A stretch of DNA of 23,002 nucleotides from an uncultured Erysipelotrichaceae bacterium (GCA_902783435.1 CACZQV010000044.1:1-23002); one strand, 5' to 3'; positions 1-6,128 are shown, counted from the stretch's first letter. Program-made: numbers and translations. The notes: generated by a model from the sequence alone, not told the origin.

Positions 1-93
1 ATCAATTGGTATACTAAGGAAGAAATATTAAATAAAATAAAAGAAGATAAAGTAAATAAAGGATATGCTTATATACTAGAACAATATATTTAA
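1..93 (+). CDS. C-terminal end of an unidentified protein (partial)
   Basis: The window opens inside an open frame that reads 30 codons to a TAA at 91-93. The visible tail begins INWYTKEEIL and is rich in Lys and Glu. The WYTKEEI stretch is of the kind found near the C-terminus of Nudix hydrolases and some acetyltransferases, but this is too little to name a family. It is on the same strand as the next gene, with the structured leader of 105-204 between them. No terminator hairpin is visible after it, so read-through into the next gene is possible. Confidence 0.6.
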   Translation: MNWYTKEEILNKIKEDKVNKGYAYILEQYI

Positions 94-104
94 ATTTGAT
101 AGAT

Positions 105-204
105 GGTACTGGGAAACATATACTGTTGACCTAGTACAGGCCTAGAGAATATGTTCTTCGACCCAGGACATATCATTGCGAGAGTATCACGGTACTCGAA
201 AGGA
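105..204 (+). promoter_or_regulatory. Structured leader element 1 (candidate cis-regulatory RNA)
   Basis: This non-coding leader lies just before the peptidase gene. It contains CATTGCGAGAGTATC (174-188), repeated exactly at 3706-3720, and a 5' block CCTAGTACAGGCC (130-142). The segment C131-C137 (AGTAC core) can pair with G192-G198 (GTACT core), and this stem ends directly against the AAAGGAG ribosome binding site (199-205). AACATAT (115-121) can also pair with ATATGTT (149-155). An identical GGTACT occurs at 105-110 and 191-196, so two strands could compete for the same AGTAC partner, as in a switch. The fold is deduced by eye; I do not recognise the class. Confidence 0.45.
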
Positions 205-212
205 GATAATAT

Positions 213-881
213 ATGAAGAAATTAGTATGTATTGGTGGGGGAGAAATACCAAGATATAAAGATAGAATATTGCTTCCATATGAAACAAAAGAAATAGATG
301 AAGAAATAGTTAGATTATCAAATAAGAGTAATCCTAAATTTCTATTTATCAGTATAGCATCATCTCATCCTGAAGAGTATTTTGAAGGTATTAAAAAAGT
401 ATATGAAAAACTTGGCTGTATTGTTTCTCATTTAAATATAAATAAATCATATGATGATATAAAAAAAGATATATTAAATACTGACATTATTTATATTGGT
501 GGTGGAAATACTAATCATTTAATGGAAGTATTAAAAGAAAAAGGAATCGATAAAATATTAATTACAGCATATGAGAATGAAATTGTTTGTTCTGGATTAA
601 GTGCTGGAAGTTATTGTTGGTTTAATTGTAACTATGATTTGATTGAAGGCATGAATGTTATTAATGCTGTTAACTGTGTTCATTATGATCAAAAAGACAA
701 AATTGCTAAGAAAAAATTATATAGTGTTATAAAAGAAAAAGGTCTTGTTGGATATGCAATTGATAATTGTGTAGCATTAGAATTTATTAATAACGATATT
801 AAAGTAGTAAAGAGTAATAATAATATGAATGCGTACAAAATAATTTATAATGATAATAAAATTATTGAAGAAATTATATAG
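213..881 (+). CDS. Peptidase E-like serine peptidase (family S51)
   Basis: This 222-residue protein has the features of peptidase family S51 (PepE, cyanophycinase-like), a cytoplasmic class I glutamine amidotransferase-like fold that in characterised members cleaves Asp-X dipeptides. Seen here are an N-terminal strand with GGGE (residues 8-11), the GGGNT turn at 96-100, and the nucleophile elbow SGLSAGSY with Ser130 as the likely catalytic serine. His157 in CVHYD is a candidate triad residue. The length matches PepE (about 230 residues). The start is set by AAAGGAG at 199-205. It leads a same-strand run with the SGNH, flavoprotein and NADAR genes and is preceded by structured leader element 1, which may control it. 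Substrate specificity is not deducible. Confidence 0.85.
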   Translation: MKKLVCIGGGEIPRYKDRILLPYETKEIDEEIVRLSNKSNPKFLFISIASSHPEEYFEGIKKVYEKLGCIVSHLNINKSYDDIKKDILNTDIIYIGGGNTNHLMEVLKEKGIDKILITAYENEIVCSGLSAGSYCWFNCNYDLIEGMNVINAVNCVHYDQKDKIAKKKLYSVIKEKGLVGYAIDNCVALEFINNDIKVVKSNNNMNAYKIIYNDNKIIEEII

Positions 882-946
882 TTAAGAATGACTATGCAAA
901 AAACCGCGCTCTATCCATGTGGAGAGTGTCTATTTATTAGAGAGGA
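882..946 (+). promoter_or_regulatory. Structured leader element 2 (candidate cis-regulatory RNA)
   Basis: This spacer between the peptidase and SGNH genes aligns with the leaders at 105-204 and 3682-3736. It has a 5' block TTAAGAATGACTATG (882-896), a 3' block GAGAGTGTC (922-930), then 10 bases and the binding site AGAGGAG (941-947). The 10-base gap is the same in all three. TTAAGAA (882-888) can pair with TTATTAG (934-940) with one mismatch, the same closing stem as in the other two but with different bases. Inside it, GCGCTCT pairs with AGAGTGT around an inner CC/GG pair and an ATGT loop. The ACCGCG within (903-908) recalls the T-box end motif, but the preceding TGG is missing. Confidence 0.4.
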
Positions 947-954
947 GATAAAAA

Positions 955-1551
955 ATGAAAAAAAATTATATACTAATTGGTGACAGCATTGTCTATGGAA
1001 TTGGTGATTATGATAATTGTGGTTGGACAACCCAATTTAAGAAATATATAATGGGAAAAGACAATACAAAGGAATGTAATAATTTCGCAAATATTGCTGC
1101 TTTCCCAGGAGCTAGAAGTTATAACATTCTAGATAGAATTGATAATATTTTAGATGGTTATAAATATGATGATTTTAAAAATATTGTTATTTTATCAATT
1201 GGAGTAAATGATACACAATGTTTTAATGGAGTATACAGTAGTTCAAAAGAGTCATATAAAAGTAACTTGGAAAGTATAATAAAAAAAATAAAAGATAGAA
1301 ATTTTGAATTAATAATATTAGGTTTAACAAAAGTTGGATGTAAAGATAAAATAGAATTTAAACCAAATAAAATTTATGATAACGAAGCAATATTACAATA
1401 CGATGAAATAGTAAGAAATATATGTAGTAATAATAATATTTCTTACATTCCAATGTTTGATGTATTACAAATAGAAGATTTTATAGATGGATTACATCCA
1501 AATACAGATGGTCATAAAAAAATTTTTGAAGAAATAGTTAAAAATATATAA
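955..1551 (+). CDS. SGNH/GDSL-family hydrolase
   Basis: This 198-residue protein belongs to the SGNH hydrolases, which are esterases, lipases or acyl/acetyl-hydrolases with a Ser-Asp-His triad. Block I is IGDSIVYG with Ser11 as nucleophile, block III is SIGVND with Asn85, and block V is DGLHPN with Asp178 and His181. The block II glycine is probably in AAFPGARSYN (residues 48-57). There is no signal peptide, so it should be cytoplasmic. The size is typical of the single-domain GDSL-2 type (about 190-210 residues). The start follows GAGGAGAT. The gene sits between the peptidase and the flavoprotein gene, only 22 bases from the latter, so co-transcription is likely. The substrate is unknown. 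Confidence 0.88.
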   Translation: MKKNYILIGDSIVYGIGDYDNCGWTTQFKKYIMGKDNTKECNNFANIAAFPGARSYNILDRIDNILDGYKYDDFKNIVILSIGVNDTQCFNGVYSSSKESYKSNLESIIKKIKDRNFELIILGLTKVGCKDKIEFKPNKIYDNEAILQYDEIVRNICSNNNISYIPMFDVLQIEDFIDGLHPNTDGHKKIFEEIVKNI

Positions 1552-1573
1552 TAATAATTAAAAGGAGATAAAA

Positions 1574-2146
1574 ATGAAAGTATTAATACTAGGATTTAGT
1601 AATAACATTGTTAATGAGGATAGTTTTATTCCTAATAAAAAAGGATTAACAATGTCATGCGTTGAGGTATGTGAAAATAGATTAAAGGAATTAGGACATG
1701 AATCAGACTATATATGTATGAATAAAAAGAATATTAATAAATGTTATGCATGTGGTCCTAGAGGATGGGGTAAATGTTTAGAAACACATAGCTGTATTCA
1801 AAAAGATGATTTTAACGATATCTATAAACAAATGAATGATTATGAAGCATACATATTTATAACACCTGTTTATTTTCATGAAATGAGTGAATCAGCAAAA
1901 ACATTTTTTGACCGATTAAAAAGATGTGATGCATTTAATAATAACTCAAAAATAAAAGATAAAAAAATAATATGTATAGCCTGTGCTGGCGGTAGTGGTA
2001 ATGGTACTGAAGAAACTTTAGTTTCATTTGATACATTAAATCATTTTTTAAGAACAAATATGGTTGGAAGAATACCGGTAACAAAATTTAATTTTGATCA
2101 ACAAAAAGATTTAATAAAAGAAGCAGTAAATAAAATAGCTAGTTAA
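1574..2146 (+). CDS. Flavodoxin-fold NAD(P)H-dependent oxidoreductase, iron-sulfur flavoprotein-like
   Basis: This 190-residue protein has the flavodoxin-like fold of the FMN reductase / iron-sulfur flavoprotein group. The start MKVLILGFSNN is the first strand and FMN phosphate loop. The motif TPVYFHEMSESAKTFFDR (residues 97-114) is the conserved FMN-contact and dimer region. Four cysteines at 57, 60, 68 and 74 precede the IQKDDF segment; their spacing resembles the [4Fe-4S] cluster motif of iron-sulfur flavoproteins, although related reductases keep some of these cysteines without a cluster. The likely role is FMN-dependent electron transfer or reduction of quinones or nitro compounds in the cytoplasm; the partner is unknown. 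AAAGGAGAT sets the start. The next gene begins 23 bases after the stop. Confidence 0.82.
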   Translation: MKVLILGFSNNIVNEDSFIPNKKGLTMSCVEVCENRLKELGHESDYICMNKKNINKCYACGPRGWGKCLETHSCIQKDDFNDIYKQMNDYEAYIFITPVYFHEMSESAKTFFDRLKRCDAFNNNSKIKDKKIICIACAGGSGNGTEETLVSFDTLNHFLRTNMVGRIPVTKFNFDQQKDLIKEAVNKIAS

Positions 2147-2160
2147 CCTAGTAATGACAA
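2147..2160 (+). repeat. Possible half-copy of the shared leader block
   Basis: CCTAGTAATGACAA lies between the flavoprotein stop and the NADAR ribosome binding site. It matches the 5' block of the Nudix leader (CTTAGTACTGACAA) at 12 of 14 positions, but the 3' block (GAGAGTATC) is absent and the sequence runs straight into GGAGATAAC. It may be a decayed or truncated copy of the leader element. In such AT-rich DNA, chance similarity is possible. Confidence 0.25.
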
Positions 2161-2169
2161 GGAGATAAC

Positions 2170-2658
2170 ATGATAAAATTATTTGATAAACAAATGAATG
2201 AGAAAAAATATGATATTGCTAATTATCAAATAGAAGTATTCCCTTTAGATAATTTTTCACCATTTGGATTAATGATAAATAACTTATATTTTCCAACTAG
2301 TGAACATGCATTTCAATATTTAAAATTTATTGATATAAACAAAGAAATAGCTGAAAAAATAAGAAAAGCATTATCACCAGATGATGCTAGAAATATCGCT
2401 CATAAAAATAAAGAATTTAGACCATCTAATTGGAGTGATATAAAGTATAATAAAATGGAAGAAGTTTTAAGATTAAAAGTAAATCAAAATCCTAAAGTTA
2501 AAGAAGTGTTATTAAATACAAAAAAATTAACAATTGCAGAATGTTGTATTGATGAAGATACTGATTGGGGATTAGATAATAATAATCAAGGTGATAATCA
2601 CCTTGGAAATATATGGATGAAAATAAGAGAAGAATTAAAAAATGTAGACAATAGTTAA
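2170..2658 (+). CDS. NADAR-domain protein (YbiA/RibX-like N-glycosidase)
   Basis: This 162-residue protein carries the NADAR domain (formerly DUF1768) over nearly its whole length. Family motifs visible are NFSPF (28-32), PTSEHAFQY (42-50, with Glu45 a conserved active-site residue), SPDDAR and RPSNW (Trp88), DTDWG (130-134) and GDNHLGNIWM (141-150). Characterised members hydrolyse N-glycosidic bonds: plant and bacterial YbiA-like enzymes remove reactive riboflavin-pathway intermediates, and other NADAR proteins remove ADP-ribose from guanine in DNA opposite DarT-type toxins. No DarT gene is adjacent, so metabolite repair is the simpler reading, though an antitoxin-like role is not excluded. 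The stop codon lies at the loop of the terminator hairpin. The start follows AAGGAGAT. Confidence 0.87.
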   Translation: MIKLFDKQMNEKKYDIANYQIEVFPLDNFSPFGLMINNLYFPTSEHAFQYLKFIDINKEIAEKIRKALSPDDARNIAHKNKEFRPSNWSDIKYNKMEEVLRLKVNQNPKVKEVLLNTKKLTIAECCIDEDTDWGLDNNNQGDNHLGNIWMKIREELKNVDNS

Positions 2659-2680
2659 TTGCCTACATTTATTTTTTATT
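2640..2680. terminator. Bidirectional terminator between convergent genes
   Basis: AAATGTAG (2640-2647) pairs with CTACATTT (2663-2670), and CAAT (2649-2652) with ATTG (2658-2661), with one A/C mismatch between them and a five-base loop. A T-rich tract follows on the + strand (2668-2680), and an A-run before the stem (2634-2642) gives a T-run on the minus strand. It should end both the NADAR operon and the convergent minus-strand gene. The hairpin overlaps the last codons of the NADAR gene. Confidence 0.85.
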
Positions 2681-3392
2681 GCATTTTGAATTTTTTTGCA
2701 TACATTTTTGGCTTTTTATCTTCATCAATAATTTCATCAGGTATACCATTTTTATTTAATTTAGAAACACCAATAGTTATAGTATCATCATCTATATTAG
2801 CATATTGGATTTTCTTATCTAAACAATAGTTATAAGCTTTTCTTGGGTTTTTTAATAATTCTTTCATTGGTTCTAGTAATTCTAAGTTTTTAACTCTTTG
2901 CATATTTGTAGTAATTTCTTTAGAATTATCATCACTTAGATATGGTTCTACTTTTCTAGCCTCTTTCATAAATTCTCTAATTTCTTTATCATTTAAACCA
3001 TCCATTTTTAAAGAATCAGTTATAATTTTATAACTTTCTTCACCATTTTGAAGTTTTTTCAAACGTTCATCAGGTGTTTCTATACTAGTACCCAACTTAT
3101 TATTCATTTCATCTTTAAATTTCTTACTCTTTCCTATAGTTTCATTAGCAACTATAAATCCACCAACTACTATTCCATTTAAAACCAACATAACAGTTCC
3201 TACAATAGGAACAAAATATAAAACATCTCCTAATATACTTTTAACATAATTCTTTTTCTTTTTAGGATACCCATATTTTAATTCTGGACAATTATCACCA
3301 ATTTTAGCATTAGTATATACAGATAATACCCCGCTTAAACCATAACCTATAGCTAATCTAATAGCTCCTTTTAATAATATGTCTATTAACAT
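2676..3392 (-). CDS. Uncharacterised membrane protein
   Basis: This 238-residue protein is the only confident minus-strand gene in the window. I do not recognise a family. The N-terminus has a hydrophobic segment (about 3-25), then a short basic loop (PKKKKNY, 43-49) and a longer hydrophobic stretch (about 53-81), suggesting two membrane segments. The rest (about 85-238) is charged, with helical Lys/Glu-rich stretches and a final Lys-rich tail, probably cytoplasmic. The start is fixed by AAGGAGAA eight bases upstream of the ATG on the minus strand. It has a good promoter of its own (3419-3447) and ends at a terminator shared with the opposite operon, so it is a monocistronic insertion between two + strand clusters. 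Confidence 0.82.
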   Translation of the reverse strand: MLIDILLKGAIRLAIGYGLSGVLSVYTNAKIGDNCPELKYGYPKKKKNYVKSILGDVLYFVPIVGTVMLVLNGIVVGGFIVANETIGKSKKFKDEMNNKLGTSIETPDERLKKLQNGEESYKIITDSLKMDGLNDKEIREFMKEARKVEPYLSDDNSKEITTNMQRVKNLELLEPMKELLKNPRKAYNYCLDKKIQYANIDDDTITIGVSKLNKNGIPDEIIDEDKKPKMYAKKFKMQ

Positions 3393-3418
3393 CTTGTTCT
3401 CCTTCCATACAAATATAT

Positions 3419-3447
3419 ATGATATATTTAGGTAAATATTTTGTCAA
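3419..3447 (-). promoter_or_regulatory. Sigma-A-type promoter of the minus-strand membrane protein gene
   Basis: Read on the minus strand, TTGACA (complement of 3442-3447) is followed after exactly 17 bases by TATCAT (complement of 3419-3424). That is a perfect -35 and a five-of-six -10. The start codon at 3392 lies 26 bases beyond the -10 box, with AAGGAGAA between them. Confidence 0.75.
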
Positions 3448-3474
3448 TATATCTAATAAAATTAGTCAAATAAA

Positions 3475-3483
3475 TGATATAAT
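3475..3483 (+). promoter_or_regulatory. Extended -10 promoter before the broken ORF
   Basis: TGATATAAT fits the extended -10 form TGnTATAAT. No convincing -35 box lies 16-18 bases upstream. It would drive transcription rightward through the broken ORF and possibly into the Nudix leader. A ribosome-binding-like AAAGGGG follows at 3506-3512. Confidence 0.5.
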
Positions 3484-3537
3484 AGAAATATAAACAAAAA
3501 AGTTAAAGGGGAAAATTGTGAAGATACTATATCAAAT

Positions 3538-3676
3538 ATGGATGATGTTTTAGTATTAAATTTAGACAAAAAAAAAGATTTATTTATATAATGATATACC
3601 TAATGGTATGTTATTTGATGAAATAGAAGGATTTGGACTGATTATTATTAATAGTGATTTAGATATAATTAAATAA
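3538..3676 (+). pseudogene. Small ORF broken by a frameshift at a run of nine A
   Basis: From ATG 3538 one frame reads MDDVLVLNLDKKKDLFI and stops. Another frame then reads on as NDIPNGMLFDEIEGF and further to a TAA at 3674-3676. The two halves join into a single 45-residue frame if one base is removed from the A9 tract at 3568-3576. The composition of the joined product (alternating hydrophobic and charged residues, few rare codons) is protein-like. It has an extended -10 promoter upstream. The frame may start further upstream, because it is open before the ATG. It could be a dead gene, a phase-variable or slippage-expressed one, or an assembly error in the homopolymer. I recognise no family. 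Confidence 0.4.
3664..3669 (+). promoter_or_regulatory. Candidate -10 box for the Nudix transcript
   Basis: A perfect TATAAT overlaps the end of the broken ORF, 82 bases before the Nudix start. Transcription from here would begin near 3676 and include the whole leader element at 3682-3736. No good -35 box is visible at 16-18 bases, so support rests on the -10 alone. Confidence 0.4.
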
Positions 3677-3681
3677 TATAA

Positions 3682-3736
3682 CTTAGTACTGACAATGATA
3701 CACCCCATTGCGAGAGTATCTGTATATTAGAAAGGA
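3682..3736 (+). promoter_or_regulatory. Structured leader element 3 (candidate cis-regulatory RNA)
   Basis: This is the shortest and clearest copy of the shared leader. The 5' block CTTAGTACTGACAATG (3682-3697) is followed by a hairpin GATAC (3697-3701) with GTATC (3716-3720), whose loop holds CATTGCGAGA. CTTAGTAC (3682-3689) can pair with GTATATTAG (3722-3730) with one T/T mismatch and one bulged A, closing the element immediately before AAAGGAAG (3731-3738). It shares the exact 15-mer and the 10-base gap to AAAGGA with element 1. The pairing is by eye and the class is unknown to me. Confidence 0.48.
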
Positions 3737-3745
3737 AGTAATAAT

Positions 3746-4180
3746 ATGAACAAATTTGTAAGAGTTGGAATTGGTGTAATGATTATAGATAATGATAAAA
3801 TATTACTTGGTCATAGATTATCTAAAAGGAATGATACAGGTGGAATACAAGAACCTGATTGTTGGTCATTGCCTGGTGGAAAGCAAGAAATGTTTGAGAC
3901 AATGTTTGAAGGTGCAAAAAGAGAAATAAAAGAAGAAACAAACTTAGACATAGATGATTTAGAATTATTTGGAGCAGCTGATGATATTGCAAAAGATAGG
4001 CATTTTGTTACACTCCATATTATTGCCAATTCTTTTAAAGGTGAACTAATTGCTATGGAACCAGAAAAAGAAGATAAATGGGAATGGTTTAATTTAAATG
4101 AATTACCTGAAAATATATATTCACCATCAAAAAAATTTATTGATAACTATATAGCAAAAACAGGAGAAAGTATTTTATGA
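3746..4180 (+). CDS. Nudix hydrolase, NUDT15/MutT-like
   Basis: This 144-residue single-domain Nudix protein is probably a nucleoside-triphosphate or modified-nucleotide pyrophosphatase acting in the cytoplasm. The Nudix box starts at Gly45 and fits Gx5Ex7REUxEExGU, with Glu51, Arg59, Glu60, Glu63 and Glu64 present as metal ligands. The usual Gly in the last part is Asn66. GIGVMIIDNDKILLGHR before it and a WFNLNELP segment near the C-terminus are typical of NUDT15/ADP-ribose-type members. Its TGA stop overlaps the ATG of the next gene (ATGA), so the two should be translationally coupled. It is preceded by structured leader element 3, which may control both genes. Substrate preference cannot be read from the sequence. 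Confidence 0.9.
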   Translation: MNKFVRVGIGVMIIDNDKILLGHRLSKRNDTGGIQEPDCWSLPGGKQEMFETMFEGAKREIKEETNLDIDDLELFGAADDIAKDRHFVTLHIIANSFKGELIAMEPEKEDKWEWFNLNELPENIYSPSKKFIDNYIAKTGESIL

Positions 4181-4722
4181 GAAAATATTTATGTGATGAA
4201 TACAAAACAGTGGCATTACTTGGGTCATTTGGAAAACATTATGATTTAATGACTCAAGTTGCAAAAAAACTTAATAGTAATGGATTTAGTGTTTTAGTTC
4301 CTAAATTGAACGGAATTAAAAATGATAATTCTGGATTTTTAATATTAAATGGTGATGAAAATAAAAGTGAAGAATTATTAGAAGATGATTATTTAGATAA
4401 GTGTTTAGAAGCTGATTGCGTATACGTTTGTAATAAAGATGGTTATATTGGTGGAACAGTTTCTTTTGAATTAGGAACATTACAATGTTATGGTCAAGAA
4501 GTATTTTTTATGGAAGAACCAAATGATGTTCTAATTAGAAAATTGAAACCATCATATCACACTTCTGATATAGATAGTTTTATTTTGCAGTTAGAAATGC
4601 GTAATATATTTATATGTGCCTTTTACAACGATTTCTTAGAAAGTCCTACAAGCTTGTGCAAACCATTTGGACTAGTAAAAAAAAGAATTCCAAGTTCCTG
4701 TTGTGAACATTATTTTAAATAA
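4177..4722 (+). CDS. Nucleoside 2-deoxyribosyltransferase-like protein
   Basis: This 181-residue protein resembles the nucleoside 2-deoxyribosyltransferase-like superfamily, whose members cleave or transfer the base of nucleosides or nucleotides. The evidence is the Rossmann-like start VALLGSFGKHYDLM (residues 12-25) with a helix and NGFSVLVPK, then DYLDKCLEADCVYVCN and GGTVSFELG, where Glu98 is in the position of the catalytic Glu. There is no signal peptide or membrane segment. Residues from about 144 on (Cys- and Phe-rich) look unlike the core and have somewhat less A/T-biased codons, so the tail may be a lineage-specific addition. Expression should depend on the Nudix gene through the ATGA overlap. 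The pairing suggests joint handling of a nucleotide or its breakdown product. Confidence 0.65.
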   Translation: MRKYLCDEYKTVALLGSFGKHYDLMTQVAKKLNSNGFSVLVPKLNGIKNDNSGFLILNGDENKSEELLEDDYLDKCLEADCVYVCNKDGYIGGTVSFELGTLQCYGQEVFFMEEPNDVLIRKLKPSYHTSDIDSFILQLEMRNIFICAFYNDFLESPTSLCKPFGLVKKRIPSSCCEHYFK

Positions 4723-4740
4723 AAAATATTATTAATTTTA

Positions 4741-4761
4741 AAATGTATAATGTATTAGAGG
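4741..4761 (+). promoter_or_regulatory. Promoter (-10) and adjoining ribosome binding site of the AlkD-like gene
   Basis: TATAAT at 4746-4751 sits inside a 15-base string AAAATGTATAATGTA that recurs before natA (8957-8971). AGAGG follows at 4757-4761. With a start site 6-7 bases after the -10, the transcript would begin at the Shine-Dalgarno itself. No -35 box is evident. Confidence 0.55.
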
Positions 4762-4770
4762 ATGATAACT

Positions 4771-5451
4771 ATGAAAAATATTCTAAATGAATTATATAAA
4801 ATGCAAGATGAAAAATATAGAGATATACAAGTAAAAACAATACCTAATATAGATTCTGATTCTATAATAGGAGTACGAACACCAGAACTTAGAAGTTTTG
4901 CTAAAAAATTAATAAAAGAAGATAGTTATAAAGAGTTTTTAGAAGAATTACCTCATAAGTATTTTGAAGAAAATCAACTACATTCATTTATTATTTCTGA
5001 AATAAAAGATTATGATATATGTATATCTTATATAAATAAATTTTTACCATACGTAAATAATTGGGCTACTTGTGATCAATTATCGCCTAAAGTATTTAAA
5101 AAAAATAAAGAAAAGTTAATAAAAGAAATAAAAGTATGGATTAAATCAAAAGAAACATATACTATACGCTTTGGTATAGGTATGTTAATGAGTTATTTTT
5201 TAGATGAAGATTTTAATGAAAGTTATTTAGAAACTATTTCTAAAATTAAATCTAAAGAGTATTATATAAATATGATGATTGCTTGGTATTATGCAACAGC
5301 CTTAGCTAAACAATATGATTCTACTATTAAATACTTAGAAAATAATAAATTAGATATATGGGTACATAATAAGACAATTCAAAAAGCAATTGAAAGTTAT
5401 AGAATAACAGATAATCAAAAAGAATATTTAAGAAGTTTAAAAAGAAAATAA
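4771..5451 (+). CDS. DNA alkylation repair enzyme, AlkD-like (HEAT-like repeats)
   Basis: This 226-residue all-helical protein belongs to the AlkC/AlkD family of DNA glycosylases that remove N3- and N7-alkylated purines without base flipping. NNWATCDQ holds Trp98 and Asp102, TYTIRFGIGMLM holds Arg133 and AWYYA holds Trp172. The Trp-Asp and Arg-Trp spacings (4 and 39) equal those of the Trp109/Asp113 and Arg148/Trp187 pairs in Bacillus cereus AlkD, so the active-site cleft looks complete. An in-frame ATG at 4762 abuts the AGAGG site with no spacing, so the ATG at 4771 is preferred. It heads a tight operon with the HD, small membrane, deoxyribosyltransferase-like and yccF genes. Confidence 0.88.
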   Translation: MKNILNELYKMQDEKYRDIQVKTIPNIDSDSIIGVRTPELRSFAKKLIKEDSYKEFLEELPHKYFEENQLHSFIISEIKDYDICISYINKFLPYVNNWATCDQLSPKVFKKNKEKLIKEIKVWIKSKETYTIRFGIGMLMSYFLDEDFNESYLETISKIKSKEYYINMMIAWYYATALAKQYDSTIKYLENNKLDIWVHNKTIQKAIESYRITDNQKEYLRSLKRK

Positions 5452-5471
5452 TTTAATTATAGGAGATAATT

Positions 5472-6116
5472 ATGGAAGTAAATAGTAAATTAAAAAAATA
5501 TATAGAAGAGAAAGTATTTCCTGAATACAATAAGAATGAATCAGGTCATGGAATTAATCATATTAAAGATGTTATTAAAAGAAGTTTCGATTTAGTAAAA
5601 GAAAATGATTTAGATGTTAATATAGATATGGTATATGTAGTTGCAGCATATCATGATATAGGTCATCATATTGATTCTAAAACACATGAAATTATTTCGG
5701 CAGATATAATGTCTAAAGATGAAAATTTAAAAGAATTCTTTAACGAAGATGAATTAAAAGTAATTAAAGAAGCAATAGAAGATCATAGAGCTTCAGCTAA
5801 AGATGATCCTAGAAGTATTTATGGTAGAATAGTATCGTCAGCAGATAGAAACAATAAAGTAGAAGATTGCCTAAGAAGAACTTATACTTATGGTAAAAAG
5901 CTAAATCCAGAGGCTACTGATGAAGAATTATTTCAAAGAGCTTATGATGTACTTCAAAATAAATTTGGAGAAGATGGATATGCTAAATATTATTTTAAAG
6001 ATTCTAATTATGAAAAATTTTTAAAAGAAATAAGATATTTATTAAAAGATAAAGATAATTATATTAATACTCAAAGACAATATATAAAGAAATTAAAAGA
6101 AGAAAATAAGATATAA
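5472..6116 (+). CDS. HD-domain phosphohydrolase
   Basis: This 214-residue protein has an HD domain, a metal-dependent phosphohydrolase fold often acting on nucleotides. The metal-ligand pattern is visible: His30 in GINH, His61-Asp62 in AAYHDIGHH, and Asp125 in SSADR, with the further conserved EDHRAS (His105). The order and spacing match stand-alone YedJ/YpgQ-type HD proteins of about 200-230 residues, some of which hydrolyse (d)NTPs. The C-terminal part (about 160-214) is helical and Lys-rich. The start follows AGGAGAT. It lies 20 bases after the AlkD-like gene and 12 bases before the next, in one operon. The natural substrate is not known. Confidence 0.86.
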   Translation: MEVNSKLKKYIEEKVFPEYNKNESGHGINHIKDVIKRSFDLVKENDLDVNIDMVYVVAAYHDIGHHIDSKTHEIISADIMSKDENLKEFFNEDELKVIKEAIEDHRASAKDDPRSIYGRIVSSADRNNKVEDCLRRTYTYGKKLNPEATDEELFQRAYDVLQNKFGEDGYAKYYFKDSNYEKFLKEIRYLLKDKDNYINTQRQYIKKLKEENKI

Positions 6117-6128
6117 AAAGGAGTTAAT

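Larger units (their letters stand above)
3393..3745. other. 353-base intergenic region: contents
   Basis: From left to right this spacer holds the ribosome binding site and promoter of the minus-strand membrane gene (to 3447), an extended -10 promoter on the + strand (3475-3483), a small frameshifted ORF (3538-3676), a further TATAAT (3664-3669) and the structured leader of the Nudix gene (3682-3736). No RNA gene and no insertion-sequence end was seen. Confidence 0.7.

Noticed and set aside
105..204. A known riboswitch class (TPP, SAM, purine, c-di-GMP, guanidine, THF, fluoride) in leader 1
   Set aside because: None of the conserved core sequences I know for these classes is present. I leave it unassigned rather than force a match.
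895..930. Possible T-box leader: ACCGCG followed by a hairpin with CC ATGT GG, as at the end of T-box terminators
   Set aside because: The conserved TGG before ACCGCG is missing, there is no room for Stem I and specifier loop after the previous stop codon, and the downstream gene is an SGNH hydrolase rather than an amino-acid gene.
3811..4029. Minus-strand open frame inside the Nudix gene
   Set aside because: It lies antisense to a gene with a complete Nudix box, has no ribosome binding site and its composition follows the complement of the real frame. The same applies to the other antisense frames in the window (for example 8895-9116, 14137-14319, 17705-17902, 19592-19979, 21490-21690, 22371-22577).
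4178..4180. TGA read as tryptophan (Mollicutes code)
   Set aside because: TGA ends the Nudix, tdk and 13799-14485 genes at positions where a well-placed start or ribosome binding site follows, and Trp is TGG throughout. The standard bacterial code fits.
4762..4770. ATG 4762 as start of the AlkD-like gene
   Set aside because: It abuts the AGAGG site without spacing; ATG 4771 has a normal spacing of nine bases.
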